Shown here: positions 46,150 through 58,455 of the stretch, one piece after another | Position numbering within the stretch: position 1 is the first letter of the stretch | Layout of the letters: every line of letters begins with the position of its first letter | Assembly: GCF_047511655.1 (NCBI RefSeq) | Contig: NC_133392.1 | Location: 97,209,042-97,273,041, forward strand | Source of the DNA: Castor canadensis | Lineage: Eukaryota > Chordata > Mammalia > Rodentia > Castoridae | Length of the DNA stretch: 64,000 nucleotides | Direction: 5' to 3' | Notes under the pieces: generated by a model | What the model saw: the letters and a program-made list of their open reading frames with translations, nothing else | The model's database searches: none | Told to the model about the DNA's origin: nothing | Program-made: the position numbers and the translations under genes

Positions 46150-47205
46150 GAGGCTAAAAAAAAAAAAAGACTAAGATTAGAGTAGTATTGAAGATTAAAA
46201 CAGAACCTAAAGGTCAATTTTTATCATAAAATGAAGAGTTGCTCTCTGTCCCACATTGTTCCGTAAATGAAGGATAAACAATACAATGTTTAATATTAAG
46301 TATGTACCTTAAAAGGCAATACATTCAAAATAGTCACTTCTCTGAGTAGCGGTTGGTTGGTTGGTTGATTGATTTTAATTTGTCAGCATTAGTGCTGTGC
46401 CTCATACATACTGGAACCTAAATATACACTTGACAAATAAGTAAAGAACAATTTTATATGTCTGGCCAATATATCATATCTTTGTTGTAAATCCTCAGTG
46501 ATATGTCAGTCTCTTTTTAGCATGAAATTTCTTCAAAATTATAAGCATATATTTCACTCTGAAATTTCCATATAAATAGAGCCAAGACAAAAAAAAGTTT
46601 TATTCCTTTAAATTTGTATCTAAAATGATTCTACATTTAAAAAGAAATATTCTGGATGGATGTTCTTTAGACTTCAATCTTCAGCAAGATTCAAAACACT
46701 CAAAATTCAAAACACACATCTGCAGTGTTTGCACCTTGGACAGAGTTTGCTGCCTCAGACCCTCTCACTCTGTTACTCCCTAACCTAGGGTCAAAAACAG
46801 GCAGACATAGAGAAAACACAGTTATGGCAGAACTACAGTTATTAGAAAACAGCTGCCTTGTAATTTATACTTCATTTTAGTACATTCACAGTCAGTGAAC
46901 ATACAAGTTGAAAATGATTTCACACTTGACTGGATGCATTGTTTGATTTTAATAGATTATAATAACACCAGAGGGCAATCACTGAATAAACCAAGAGGCT
47001 TACATGTGGCCTGCATTTGTTCATCAACACATTTTATGACCAATCTAGAGCTTCTGGGGAAAACTGCACAAAAACTAACTACTGATCAGAGATAGTTCTT
47101 TTAAAAAGACAAGAACTATCAAAACTGAACTCTTAACTCTTTCAATCAGCTTTTCTGTAGATCTCCTCCAAACTACATTATTCTTTTTTAAAAAAAGACA
47201 TTTGC
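46150..47205. other. Anonymous sequence
   Basis: A short (GGTT)n run lies near 46352-46368. No gene or repeat recognised otherwise. Confidence 0.45.
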
Positions 47206-47208
47206 AAG

Positions 47209-47335
47209 TATGATATATTTGATATATTGTAAGACCTTTTATAAAAGCCACAATGTACCTCCACCCAGCACAATAATTTTTTTAATTAAATACATAAAAA
47301 TGTAAAAAGCTAAAAAATAAAATAAACTTAGAAGT
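47209..47335 (+). mobile_element. Truncated L1 3' end (B-type)
   Basis: 'tatgatatatttgatatatt' then 'gccacaatgtacctccaccc' and 'agcacaataat' with an A/T-rich tail; the same terminal block as 6755-6835. Confidence 0.75.
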
Positions 47336-47579
47336 TTCAAAAAAAGTCATTTATAATGAGAATAAAATTTACTGGAAGAGATTTAGATCTGGAAAACTTA
47401 GGAAATAAGTTATCTTCATGGAAGACCTTTGTTTATATGTTAGAGAAACAAAAGTCTAAGGTATTTGTGGAGAAATACATTACTCTTAGCCATCAATCAG
47501 AAAGCAACCTGTTGGGAACACTTACTTCCAGTCAACATAGATTTACAGAGTCAAATTTATTCCCCCACCTTAAGAAATG

Positions 47580-47900
47580 TGAAGACCTGGTCATGATAGC
47601 AAAAGCCTATAATCCTAGCTACTTGAGAGACAGAGATAAGAATGGTTATTATTTGAGATCAGACTAGGTAAAAAGTTCATGAGACACCATCTCACCCAAT
47701 GACTGGGTTTGGAAGTACACATCTGTCATCCCAGCTATGAAAGAGAAGCACAAATAGGAAGAACATAGTCCAAGCCTGCCCAGATATAAAGCAAGACCTA
47801 TCTCAAAAATACCCAATGTGAAAGAATGCTGGAGGTGTGGCTCAAGTGGCAGAGTGCAGAACATGGCCCTGAGTTCAACACCCCAGTACCACAAGAAAAA
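47580..47900 (+). mobile_element. Trimeric SINE: two B1-like units plus one ID-like unit
   Basis: Unit 1: 'gcaaaagcctataatcctag' to 'catgagacaccatctcaccc'. Unit 2: 'gtacacatctgtcatcccag' to 'gcaagacctatctcaaaaa'. Unit 3: ID-like 'gctggaggtgtggctcaagt', 'gagttcaacaccccagtac', then an A tail. The order is head to tail on one strand with no A tail between units except short A runs. Other composites in the window have only one B1-like unit. Confidence 0.8.
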
Positions 47901-48603
47901 AAAAGAACAATCAAAACATAAGGGGAGGGGAAATAGTTTTCAGACATTGTACTACATGCATTGTGAGACTTGATCCCTAGAAAATTTAGAAACAAATGAG
48001 GTGAGTCCTACTTATACTTAGAAGAATTTCCAAGCAGCAGCAGAGAGAGTAACCCATGAGAGATCAATAATATTGCTGGATTGAAAATGCCGAGATCAAT
48101 ATATATGGAAGCCAAGAGAGCTAGAAGGTGTGGGAAAGAATACCAAAGAGGAGGGAACTGCAAAGAGACAGTGCACAGCCTGCCCCCCAAGTCTTGACAG
48201 CTACAATATGACTATCTTGGCATGCATGAAAGGAAAAGGAAAAATGCCTTAGGCTGGGCAAAGAATCAGTAGACCGAACAATTCTCTGAACCCACGCAGG
48301 GCTGGAAATAGTGTTCCCACCAGCCAGAATGGAAACACATCTTACTTAATAGTACTCAGAGTATTCGGTAGAATCCTCAAAAGAGTAAAGCTTTAATAAT
48401 GAGACTAAATTAGCCCTAGACTAAATACTGCCCTGGATCTGCCCTAAGAAAGCTTAAACCCAATCCTCCAAAGGAGCAAACTACTTCTAAGAAACATGAC
48501 TTCATGCCAGAGCCAATCCCAACACCATTTAAAAGACTATGACTAAATCTAGCAATTAACAGCATAACATAAGTCTAACATCCCATCAAAAATTACCAAC
48601 AAT
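47901..48603. other. Anonymous sequence
   Basis: Between the trimeric SINE and an ID SINE. No coding or repeat feature recognised. Confidence 0.45.
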
Positions 48604-48700
48604 AGGGCTGGAGATATGGCCCAAGTGGTAAAGCATCTGCCTAGCAAATGCAAAACCCTGTGTTCAAACCCTAGTCCCACCAAAACAACAAAAGAAAAAA
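48604..48700 (+). mobile_element. ID-type SINE
   Basis: 'gggctggagatatggcccaa' (A box) and 'gttcaaaccctagtcccacc' (B box) with an A-rich tail. Single unit without a B1-like partner. Confidence 0.88.
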
Positions 48701-48779
48701 ATTACTAGTAATGTATGACCCACAACCAAAATGGAAAAAACAATGGATTAGAAATTATAGAGATGATGGAATTAGCAAA

Positions 48780-48955
48780 GAATTGAATTAAAGAAAAAAC
48801 AGGGAGGGGAGGTAATAAGGGAAAATGATGGAGAGGGTGAATTTAATTATATATTGTAAGCACATATGTAAATGTTATAATGAATCCCCCCTGCACACTT
48901 ATTATATGCCTATAAGAAAAGAACAAAAATTTAAAATAAATAAATAAAGTAACTG
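48780..48955 (+). mobile_element. Truncated L1 3' end (B-type)
   Basis: 'ggagaggtgaattt'-like sequence ('gagagggtgaatttaatta'), 'tatattgtaagcacatatgt' and an A-rich AATAAATAAAT tail, matching the end of L1-b and the complement of 42105 and 53612. Confidence 0.7.
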
Positions 48956-51299
48956 TTAAGCTGTGATTCATATATGCAAGAGGGAGATAAAAATGGGAGA
49001 TTTTTTAAAGACTCAATGAGACTGCTAGATATGAAAAATGCTGTTTGAAGAGTGGGGGAGTCAACATGTTTCAGGAAAATGTATTGTGAGACAAAATCCA
49101 CAAAAACCTGGTGATACCTACTGGTTCAACAGAGGGGCTGTTTCTGTAGATAGCAGCTATCAGAGTCTATAATCAAATAAGACAATGGTCTCCGAATTGT
49201 TACCTCAAAGTTCTTAGGACACATTCTCAGCAGCTAGAATTCATGAAATTCTTGCCTCTTAAGACATCTACCTAGTCACTTTTTTTGCCAACAAATATCA
49301 TCATCCCTATTGCCACTCTAGATGAAGTGAGAGAGGAGACACAAACTAATAGAATATGTACCCTTGGGTGATGAGGCTCAGCAATAACCATCATCTATCA
49401 GGTTTCTTTCCAGTCCTTTTCTTGCTTAGTTTCTCTGTGAAATATGCTGCTGATGGCTATTTCTTCTTTGAGACTCTTTTTCGTCTTTGATTTTTTACCA
49501 CCATTTATCTTTCTGGGTCCTTCTTTTCTAATCTCTCCTTTTCAATCACTTTTTCTGGTGCCTGTAGAGATTTTCAGCAAAGCTTATACTTCAGGGACCC
49601 TAGCAATGTGTTCCCATAGTGAGTCATTTTTTTCTGTGCAAAAATTTTATAAATGTAAGCTATAAAGTAAGATGACTGGGTTTTCACACCATTAGATGAA
49701 ATGTGCCTCCCTCAAATCTTGTTATGATGCCAGCACTTTACCTAACTGATGTGGGGGCAGGAGCCAAAGGGGCGGGGGGAGGGGGGTTGGAATATAGAAA
49801 AAAAAAGGGAGGAAAATAAAAAATGTTAAGGTATGTTCCTTACATTTTGGAATCCAGTCAAGGGAACATTGAATTGCAGATGCATTTACTATGGGGTTTT
49901 CAGGGGTATATTTATGTGGTCTTGAGTTACTTCCACAAATCCTTAAGTATTGGTGGTCATTCCAGGACAGAAACACTCCTACAGCTCACTGTGCCAGCTC
50001 ACCAAGCATATGACAATAAGGTACACAGCCAGAGACCACATTATGATATCAGCATATCCTATAACTTCTACCACAAGAAATGTGAGGAGAATAGAGGGAA
50101 AATAAGATTTGAAATGTACACTGCCAGAAGCGAGTTTGTGGAACTTTTTGGTTGGGTAAAATTATTAATGGAAGTTTCGATTCTTGTTAGTATCTAATCT
50201 AGGAGGAAGTTCTCTCCAGTCAGAAATATTCAATAAGGCAGCATACACAATAACCATACATTCAAAAGAAAATTATGATTTTTACCTTTGTGGAACACAA
50301 ATTCATTACACTGTTACAAAAAAACAAATTGTATCTGATGCTTTCTGTTTTATGCATTCTAAACTACAAATTCACATCTTAGCATAATGGACATATCTTA
50401 TCCTGACCTAGTATAGTACTTCAAGTTTTGCAACATAGGTTGCAATATAATTGACACAGCTGGTATTCTTAGTGGGGCCAAGACTACAGATCTGGTCGAT
50501 TATGACTAATGTGATAAGCCATAGGTCTAGAACAAGGAACTCAGCCAAGATGATCATTAAAGCCAAGGAAGTCTATGTAATTAATAGGATCCATGTAGCC
50601 AGAGTTGTTGATGGGCAGAGGATAGTAATGACACCAACAGAGTTGAAGATTCAACCAGTACAGTTACAATGTTTAGTGAACCAAGATCAATAATTCAGAT
50701 GTCAAGGCTAGCATGTTCAGCAGGTTAAGAATTTAGCAAAAGCAAAGGGAAGCCTAACTTTGGTATCTTTTTTCTAGAAATATTTATATGTCTATGATGA
50801 GAGGGAGTTATTTAGTCAGGATTAGAATGTAAGCAAGAAATAAATTTCTTTATGCTTGAGCCAAATTTGGGGTGCATTTCTTACCACAATTAACCTATTT
50901 TTGATCACACACACACAACACCTCTTGTGTTATCTGCCAAATCATAGACTATTATACTCTGTCCTGAGAGAGAAATAGTGCTCCTATCAGAAAGGAAGGT
51001 TTCTGTCAAAATAAAGAGTACAGATAGCATACGTATAGTTGTTCAAGACAGTAGAGATTTCACAGAAGAAAAGTTATTTCTAAAAGACACAATGGAAAAA
51101 GTTGCACAGGTGGAAGGAAGATCAGTCTGAGTTGAACGCAATAAGCACACAACAGTTTGGGGATGAACATGAGATACATTCAGAGATGACCGGAGTGGGT
51201 TAGATCTGGGGTCTTGGCACAAGGTGAGGATGACTGCATGGCAGCATTAACCTCAAGACTGATGAGAGCTCTGACAGAAAAAAAAGCTGCTGTAGTAGG
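48956..51299. other. Mostly anonymous sequence
   Basis: A G-rich tract at about 49768-49790 has three runs of four or more G plus a GG pair. Frames such as 49823-50197 (124 codons) and 50451-50693 carry no recognisable domain. Nothing else assigned. Confidence 0.45.
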
Positions 51300-51656
51300 G
51301 ATCTGGTATACCCCTCCAAGGCCCAGGCATTGAAGACTTGGTTCTCAGCTTGGTGCTATGGGAAAGTGGTGAACCAAGACATGGGGCCTAGTGGGTGGAT
51401 TTAAGTCATTGAGGGCATGTCCTCAAAGGGGACTGTGGAATCCTTGTCTATTCCTTTCTCTCTCTTCTTCCTGACTACCACGAGGTGAGTACCTAGTCCA
51501 CTATGTGCTTCCTGCCATGAGGTGCCTCACTACAGGCCCAAAAGCAATGAGGCCAACCAGCCATTGACTGAAATCTCGAAAACTGAGGCCCAAAAAAAGC
51601 CCTCCTAGTTGATTATCTCAGACATTTTGTTAAAATAATGGAAAGCTAGCTAACAC
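51300..51656 (+). mobile_element. MaLR-type solo LTR, sense
   Basis: Reads 'gcattgaagacttggttctc', 'gagggcatgtcctcaaaggg', 'ctctctcttcttcctgac', 'ccacgaggtgagtacc', 'aggcccaaaagcaatgaggcc', and ends 'ggaaagctagctaacaca'. This is the sense form of the LTR family seen antisense at 36567, 37085 and 58456. No adjoining internal region. Confidence 0.75.
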
Positions 51657-52451
51657 AAGAGCCATCTGCAACCCCAATAGGAGTTCAATAAACTCACAAG
51701 GAACATGGATCAATCCCTGAGCAAAGTTGCATTCATTAAGAATACTCACTTTCCCAGCTATAAATTAGCTTAAAGAAATTCCTTGATTTACTTACATCTT
51801 CTGAAGGACCTTGAAGTGGTGTGGTTCATAGTAAATACAAGGTGACATTTCCCACATCCTTTTCTTCTTAGTCCCCTGATTATTTCCCATGTTTTTACAC
51901 CTGGGAAAGTGGAAGTTTTGAGGAAAAAGTCTCAAAACTGCAAACTGAGGGAAGGAACAGGCTTCTGAAAAGAGAATTCCAGGCTTCAGTTAGATAGCCA
52001 GCATTTGATTTCTGGCCTGCCAGTTACAACCTATAATAATTCAGCTAAGTGCTCTGAGCCCCCATTCCTAGAGAAGGGAGACTTAGATTACAGTTTTGTT
52101 GTTAGGTTGACGTTTTTAGGCTCTGGAAAATACCATCAAATGTCACTTTGGTGCAGGTTGGAAGTCACAGACCTCAGGTTCAGAGGGGTCTCAAGTTCCC
52201 CTTCCTTACAGCTTCCTATGAAACTTCAAAGCTGGAGCAGAACTAGATGCACAAGGTATACCAGCATTGTCTTCTAGTGTAGGACCCCACCTCTTTTTAC
52301 CGAAGCAGCACAAGTATGTCCTTAATAGGGGAAATGGGCATCTGGGATCAGGCAGAGTGAGCATAGATTCCCCTGATTAGGAGCACGGGAAAAACAACAG
52401 CTTCCCAAAAGCTGTAAACTAAGGACAAGATGCTCAGGGAAGCAGAAGTTA
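51657..52451. other. Anonymous sequence
   Basis: A weak MIR-like stretch may lie around 52005-52075 ('gccagttacaacc', 'gctctgagcccccattcc'), too decayed to call. Otherwise nothing recognised. Confidence 0.4.
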
Positions 52452-52585
52452 GAAACAGGCCAGATGTGGTGGCACATACCTATAATCCCAGCATTCAAGA
52501 GGCTAAGGCAGGAGGATCACGTGTTCCAGGCCAATCTGGGCTACATAGTGAGACCCTGTCTCAAAAAAAGAAAACAAAGGAGGAG
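52452..52585 (+). mobile_element. B1-like 7SL SINE monomer
   Basis: 'gccagatgtggtggcaca', 'ataatcccagcattcaagag', 'ggcaggaggatcacg' and 'gtgagaccctgtctcaaaaa', a clear B1-type unit with an A-rich tail. Confidence 0.9.
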
Positions 52586-53094
52586 AAGAAGTCAGAAGGA
52601 GACATTGTCTCTGAGGGAAGAGGAACTTCTGATCTAATTCAGGTCACATAGCTCTAAATTGTTGTTTAAAGCCACCAAGAAGCTATTCTGTTTGTCTCCA
52701 CAATAGACTTTGAAAAAACACATATAGTCTACAAATATTTGCAAGTGTCATCATCAATAATTTATACTGACTTTGTTGCTCTACACTCAAAAGAGGTCCT
52801 TGGGACAAAGGATACAAAAATGAGAGAAGTGGAGATAAATGTACTTCTTCACTACCAAATTCTGCTCTCTCTAATCCAGTACTTATTTAGAAGCTTAATA
52901 ATATCAAGCTCATATCAGTTAATGTTAGTCTTTTTCAGTTAATTATCTTCTTTGAAAATGAGGCAAGATATTCACTCTCAATGTTAGAAAAATTGGAGTA
53001 TATGTATACACACTGAAAAAAAAAACATATATTTTCAAGTGTTTCCAAGTAGACTCCATGTTTAAATCCTATAAAAAAGATTACTAGCTCCCTT

Positions 53095-53185
53095 CCTCCA
53101 TTGGAAAACTGAGTCTTAAAAGAGTCAACTAATTTTCTCAAAGTAGTGAATTGATTAGCAAAATTGTGACTCCAAATGCAATGTT
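53095..53185 (-). mobile_element. MIR-like scrap, antisense
   Basis: 'ggaaaactgagtcttaaaag', 'agtcaactaattttctcaaa' and 'gtgactcc' follow antisense MIR order (gaggaaactgag, ttaagtaacttgccc, gattcg). Confidence 0.5.
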
Positions 53186-53344
53186 TTCCTTATGACCCAC
53201 CCAGAGTTATCTCAATCCTCCACAAACACACATCCATCTGGAGACTGGGCTGAGCTTCTTCTCTTCCCAGGTGCATTAATAAGATCAGTAGAAGTCACTT
53301 GTGGACATCCACCCTATACCTTTCACATTCTGTGAGGACACAAC

Positions 53345-53465
53345 AACACAAATTCATTCTACAAATATTTAAGCCCTTTCTATGTGCCTGGCACTATAAA
53401 TTTCAGCGACAAGGGGCTGAAATGTGTATGGTCACTACAAGCTTGGAGCTTACAATCTAGTTTAC
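53345..53465 (+). mobile_element. Old mammalian interspersed repeat, family not assigned
   Basis: 'attctacaaatatttaagcc', 'ctatgtgcctggcact' and 'gagcttacaatctagt' form a familiar ancient mammalian repeat motif series. Similar scraps occur at 44056 and 39740. Confidence 0.4.
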
Positions 53466-53609
53466 TACCTGTCTCCTGAAAAGTAGCAACCCGCTGGAAT
53501 GATCATTCCTCTGTACAGCAATCTACATATAATAAGAAAATGCATCAACACCTTTAATTTTCAAACATTTACACATGTGTGCATGTGTACATGTATATGC
53601 TCATATCTG

Positions 53610-53740
53610 CACTTTTTATTATTAGAATATATTGGTTGTACAGGGAGGATTCACTGTGACACTTCTAAATAGGCTTACATTATACATTCGTTCGATTTCC
53701 CCACTATCTCTTGCCCTTAACCCTCTCCCGCACCACGCAA
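53610..53740 (-). mobile_element. L1 3' end (B-type), antisense
   Basis: 'ttattattagaatatattgg', 'ttgtacagggaggattcact' and 'gcttacattatacattcg' match 42115-42190 and complement 48840-48900. Confidence 0.6.
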
Positions 53741-53844
53741 AGCAATTGCAAGAGGTTTCATTGTTCTATTTTGTATTAGAAGGCATATATACTTTAAAAG
53801 AGGTGTCCATAATTAATGGTAAAATGTGATTAACCAGTTGGTTA

Positions 53845-54090
53845 GGTTTTGGGTTTTGTTGTTGTTGTTGCCATTTGTTAGTGGGACCCATTCGAGCTCA
53901 GGACTTCACATTTGCAAAAGCAAGAGCCCTACCACACCTCCAGTCCATTTTGCTGTGGTTATTTTGGAGATGGAATCTCACAAACTATTTGCCCAAACTG
54001 TTATCCTCCCTCTCTCAGCCTCCCAAGTGGCTAGGATTACAGATGTGAGTGTGAACCACCGACACCCAGCAGCTTGGGGGTTGGTTTTTT
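53845..54090 (-). mobile_element. Composite SINE, antisense
   Basis: Starts with (GTT)n, then an ID-like antisense part ('gcaaaagcaagagccctacc'), then B1-like antisense blocks ('agatggaatctcacaaacta', 'cagcctcccaagtggctagg', 'attacagatgtgagtg'). Orientation and order match 10395-10655. Confidence 0.75.
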
Positions 54091-54364
54091 GTTTTTAATT
54101 CTCAAGTAAACTAATTGGTTTGACCTCACTGAAAAATATTTCTTAAATATTTTGAACAACTGTTCTTCATGATTCCAAGATCTAAAAATTTATCACTCCA
54201 TTACTCTAAGGTATTATGTTCACACTATTGAATAATACTGATTTTGGGGTGCTATAGTAGGGAAAAAGCATGCTCACAGGGTGATAGCCTTCTATGGCCC
54301 AGTGGGAACTGTTTGGGAATTAAACAAGCTGTTTCAGCTCAATATGTTCAGTTTCATCTTGAGT

Positions 54365-54760
54365 TGGTCAGGACAGACTAGGTTGCTGCAGTAACAAACA
54401 ATTCCAAAGTTTCAGAGACTTAAAACAACAAAAGCTTACTTCTTGCTCAAGAGACCCATCATTGACCCAGGATGCTCTCCAGGGCAGCTGTCCTCCATAT
54501 GTTGGCTGGGCATTCCAGCTGCCTCAGTTTAATGGCATCCCCATCTCAACATGTATGTACACTACTGCCAAAGCAAAGAAAGAGAACTGAGGAAATACAC
54601 TGAGGAAACAACCATGTGCATCCAGATGTCCCTTCTCCTTGTGTTTCATTGGCAACAGCAAGCAGGTCACGTGGCTATACACAGCTTCATGGGAGCAGAG
54701 CTGACCCTCCTACATATGCCCAGAGGGAAAGGGTAAGAATCAGATGCCAATGCACAAAAG
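54365..54760 (-). mobile_element. Old mammalian interspersed repeat (family uncertain)
   Basis: 'gttgctgcagtaacaaacaa', 'agagacttaaaacaacaaaa', 'tttcattggcaacagcaag', 'caggtcacgtggctatac' follow the order of a common ancient mammalian element in antisense. Probably LTR or DNA-transposon derived. The open frames 54551-54736 and 54616-54900 lie inside it and are not genes. Confidence 0.4.
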
Positions 54761-55785
54761 TAATGTCTACCACAAGAATCATCAAATCTAATAGCAACAT
54801 GATTCAACAAAGAGTTTTCAATGTGGAAAGTTTAACTGAAAGTTTCTTTTGTTTGAAAAAAAGCTTTTTAATTGTAACTTTTAGTAGTATGTTATGTTAG
54901 GTAACTGTCCATGACAAGAACAAGTTATTTTAGCTATTTTGAATGTTTTCATTAGATTAAAGCTAGATCAAAGAAGCTACCACTTCACATTCATTCTGAA
55001 AATAAGACAAACTACACAATACATGCTCAGAGTCACAATCCAGGCATTACATTTGAGTATATGGTTTTCAATGTCAATTTTACCCCCACTAACAAACTGA
55101 TCAAATTAACCTTAGGAAGGGAATGCTATTTCAGGCAACCAGAGGTGACATGTCTCAGTGTTGACCAGATAAATTAAATAATAAAGGCAAAAATACTATT
55201 AAATTTCTAAATCAAAATGAGAAAAAAATATATTATTTAATATATGCATAACTTGAAAAGTTAGAGTTGGCTAAAAAAATCTGCCTTAGAATTTAAGTTT
55301 TGACTAATAATATGTTGGCCAAAATATATGATTTAGTTCTTCTCATAATATCCAGATATATGAAAAACAGATTCAGAAGAGTTTTGATATTGTTTAATAA
55401 TTGCTATTTCCCAACATTATCATCAACTGGGCATACCCACTCAAGGTTTTAAATAACCCTCATGAGTAGCATTTATGCAATCTTTTCTGTGAGCTCACTC
55501 TCATTTTTGGCTCCCAGGAAAATACATGAGGTGGTCCAATGTAAAAAAAATTACTGAAATGAAACCCATCTGCTGATACAAACATAATGGAACTAGATTG
55601 GATGTAAAAGGGAAAAACAATCAGATTTTATGCAATACATCTTGTTCTAGAAATAAGAAAAGCTTGTATTCTTGTTAACTATTTGACTTTGCATTTAATG
55701 TCCAATACTATGTGGATTGTCTATTTAGGTTAAAATCTCATTCAAAAACTAAATATTTGTCCAATATCACTATTTTTAATAACAG
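54761..55785. other. Anonymous AT-rich sequence
   Basis: No recognised repeat or gene. It ends in a possible splice acceptor at 55784-55785. Confidence 0.45.
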
Positions 55786-55869
55786 ATTCAAGAAGAAAAG
55801 GATAAAAAGAAAGATAAGGGGGAAGAGAAGGAAATGAAGAAGGACAAAGACAGAAAAAGGAAGAAGTAA
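55786..55869 (+). other. Candidate terminal exon, or GA-rich low-complexity tract
   Basis: After 'tatttttaataacag' (acceptor-like, AG at 55784-55785), 27 codons run to TAA at 55867-55869: start IQEEKDKKKDKGEEKEMKK, end RKRKK. It is extremely Lys/Glu/Asp-rich, as are some protein C-termini. The sequence is almost all purine, which by itself gives such a translation. No upstream exon can be linked in this window. Confidence 0.2.
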
Positions 55870-57344
55870 AATTTTGAAACATGGTAAGTGATCAGTCTAA
55901 CAGATAAACTCCCATATTTATAATCTTATGATTAAATTTATATAGAAATTTATTTTCCAAGTAATAAAATTTAAAATATTTTCCTCTTGGTAAAGAACTA
56001 ATGCAATATGCCAAAGAAAAAAGACCCAGCTGACAGATAAACTTATAACTCTTGAAATCATTTATTATCAATTTTAATTTAAAAAAGTAATTTCCACCTT
56101 TGCTTATTTTCCCTCTGATTGGGCAGGACAATGTTCCAAAATAAATTTTTCTTTCTAGTCTCTTTGTTTCTTACCAAATGCTTTCTTCTGAACTATGTTT
56201 TCATTTAGCCTCATGATAAGAAAGTCCATTCTGTATCAAACCAAAGAAATAAAATCTCTAAAGCGGCATTGCATTGCAGTTCAAAGTTTCATCGGGAGTT
56301 ATTGCTCTTAAAAGCAGATTATCACTCAAGAAGAATAAATACTAAACTAAAAAAAATAATAATACAAAGTCCAGACTGAACTTGGAATCCTGAAAGGGTG
56401 ATGGAATATTTCATAAATATGCTTTTAATTTTAGTCAGCAGAATACAGCAGCATCTTGCTTTCCTTTGTAACTTATATGTGGAAACTCGGTTTTGTGAAA
56501 TACTCTGATTCATCAGCTCTTTTTCCCCTTAGCATTTTTTGTAAATGAAGGAAATACTACACATATCCACATACATACTGAGTAGCCAAAACTTTGTTCT
56601 TGCCCTGCCAGATAGCTCTATGTTTCAAATTAGCAGAGTTGTCACAAGACAGTGAACATATGGAACATACTAACTCTCTATGACCTAACAATTGAATTAA
56701 TACAACTTGTCTTATGGGTATAAGAGTTTGAGTTAGTCGGCAGATTCAGAAATACAGCAGCATTATCAGGCATGCTCATTAAACATTGTTAATTTTACTG
56801 GGAAATAAAAGCCAGGAACAATATGCCAGAAGGCAGACAATTTGGAGCTTGAACCTGAGCTGTAGCCTCCCAGCACCAGGGTGGTAGTTGGATATAAACA
56901 TCCTATGAGTTGTATGACTATGCTGGTAAATGGAGTCCTAAGGCTGTCACGTGGTATAGATTACCACTGGTCAGTACACAAAATCTGATCATGAAAGATA
57001 TACTTGTCCTGCACACTACATTGATCTTTGTGGAAGTTAGAATGACTTGGTGTTGTCCCATTTGCTTTGTGTTGTAAATCTCTTTAGATTAACTGCTCTC
57101 TTATTGAGAAACAGGTTGGGCCTTACTCAAACATCATAGATATAATTTGAGGTTGACTTGGAAAAATTTCCTCTTCCCCAAACTGATCTTCCCTCTGAAA
57201 TTTTGCTGACACCTCACCTTCTCCCTCAGGATTGCCTTGAGTGTCAATTGCTGTATGAAAGGTGTCACACTGTGCTCTAACTAATTCATTTGGACTTGAA
57301 TTGTGGAAGCCATTTTCATGTTTTGCATGTTGTGAGCCCATCAT
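55870..57344. other. Anonymous AT-rich sequence
   Basis: Several AATAAA-type hexamers follow the exon candidate (for example near 55961 and 56141). No repeat or gene recognised. Confidence 0.4.
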
Positions 57345-57500
57345 GGCTTGTTGGCCAGAGCTGTTTTGGAACAGCCACATTCATTCCTCCATGTGCTGCT
57401 TATGGCTGCTTCTGTGCTGCAGCAGCCACATGGAGTTGTACAGACCACAAAATCTAAAATATTTACCATTTGGCCTTTCACAGCCAAGGTTTACAAACTC
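57345..57500 (-). mobile_element. hAT-Charlie-type DNA transposon remnant
   Basis: 'ctgttttggaacagccacat', 'cttatggctgcttctgtgct', 'aaaatctaaaatatttacca', 'tttggcctttcacagcc' and 'ggtttacaaactc' follow the antisense order of a widespread hAT-Charlie MITE-like element. The overlapping open frames at 57123-57575 are explained by it. Exact subfamily not assigned. Confidence 0.6.
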
Positions 57501-58455
57501 GTGATGTACAACAGTAGGCCTCTGGGGCACCTAAGGGGGAAAAATAAATGCACTAAGAGGAGATGGGAAACATGAAGTCCTTATGCTTTACATATGAGGA
57601 GGACTCTACTCTTCGGGATCTTTGCAGAACTGATTCTCAAAATACAATCTGCAAAGATAGATACCACAGATTCTGGTACATGTAGAATCTCAAGAAATAT
57701 CTGTGGCTGCAATACATTCACTCATTCAATTTTACATGCATGTGACGCTGCTTTAGAAAATGTGGAAAGAGCAATAAGCCAGAAAAAAGCAACAAAGCTC
57801 TACACTGTAGTATGCAAAGACAAAAAATAAAAGTATAATTACATAAATGATTAAATAATACAGTAGAAGGGTGAAATTCTACAGAGCCATCTCAGAATGG
57901 TTCCCCGACTTTGAGACCTTTCAGCAGAGACCAACAGGAAGTAAAGGGGAGCCGTGGGCAACCCAGGGGAACTGCAAGGGTCCTGAGATGTTAAAGAACT
58001 TGGCAGGTGTCAAGAAGCCACCACAGCTGAAGCAGAGTGAGGAAAGGCAAGGCAAAATAGAGGTCAGAAGAGAAAATGGAGCAGCAGCACCTAGGATCTT
58101 AAAGGCCTAGAGACTTTAAAGTTTACCTTAGTTGTGAAGAGTTTTAAGGAAAAGAGGAGAAAGAACCAGGCTTGCATTTAGAATAACCCCTGTGTTTGTT
58201 GTGTGGACATGGACTATAGGGAGACCTGTGAGAATCTATCCATAAAAGGAATCAATTGTTCTGAAAACAAACAATTAAAAAATACACACACACACACACT
58301 AAACCCTTTCTCTTTGGGAAAGCACCTTAGTGAACTTGTTTGTTATTAAAGGTGAGCCCCATTTTTTCAACTTGGATAAATCCTACAAGGGAGAAGTATA
58401 ACCAGAGAAGAGTTTAATTAGCCTTTACAATTAATTGACAAAAAAAATTTGTAGC
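57501..58455. other. Anonymous sequence with a (CA)n run
   Basis: (CA)n lies at about 58284-58300. Frames 57594-57830 (78 codons) and 57871-58110 (79 codons) begin with ATG but have no domain, repeat match or splice context. Confidence 0.4.

Noticed and set aside
49768..49790. G-rich tract as a regulatory G-quadruplex
   Set aside because: Only three long G runs plus GG, next to a simple purine tract and no gene; too weak to report.
54551..54900. 61- and 94-codon frames
   Set aside because: Located inside an old interspersed repeat and overlapping in two frames.
57123..57575. Overlapping + and minus frames of 75-85 codons
   Set aside because: Mostly covered by a hAT-Charlie-type remnant; frames on both strands overlap.
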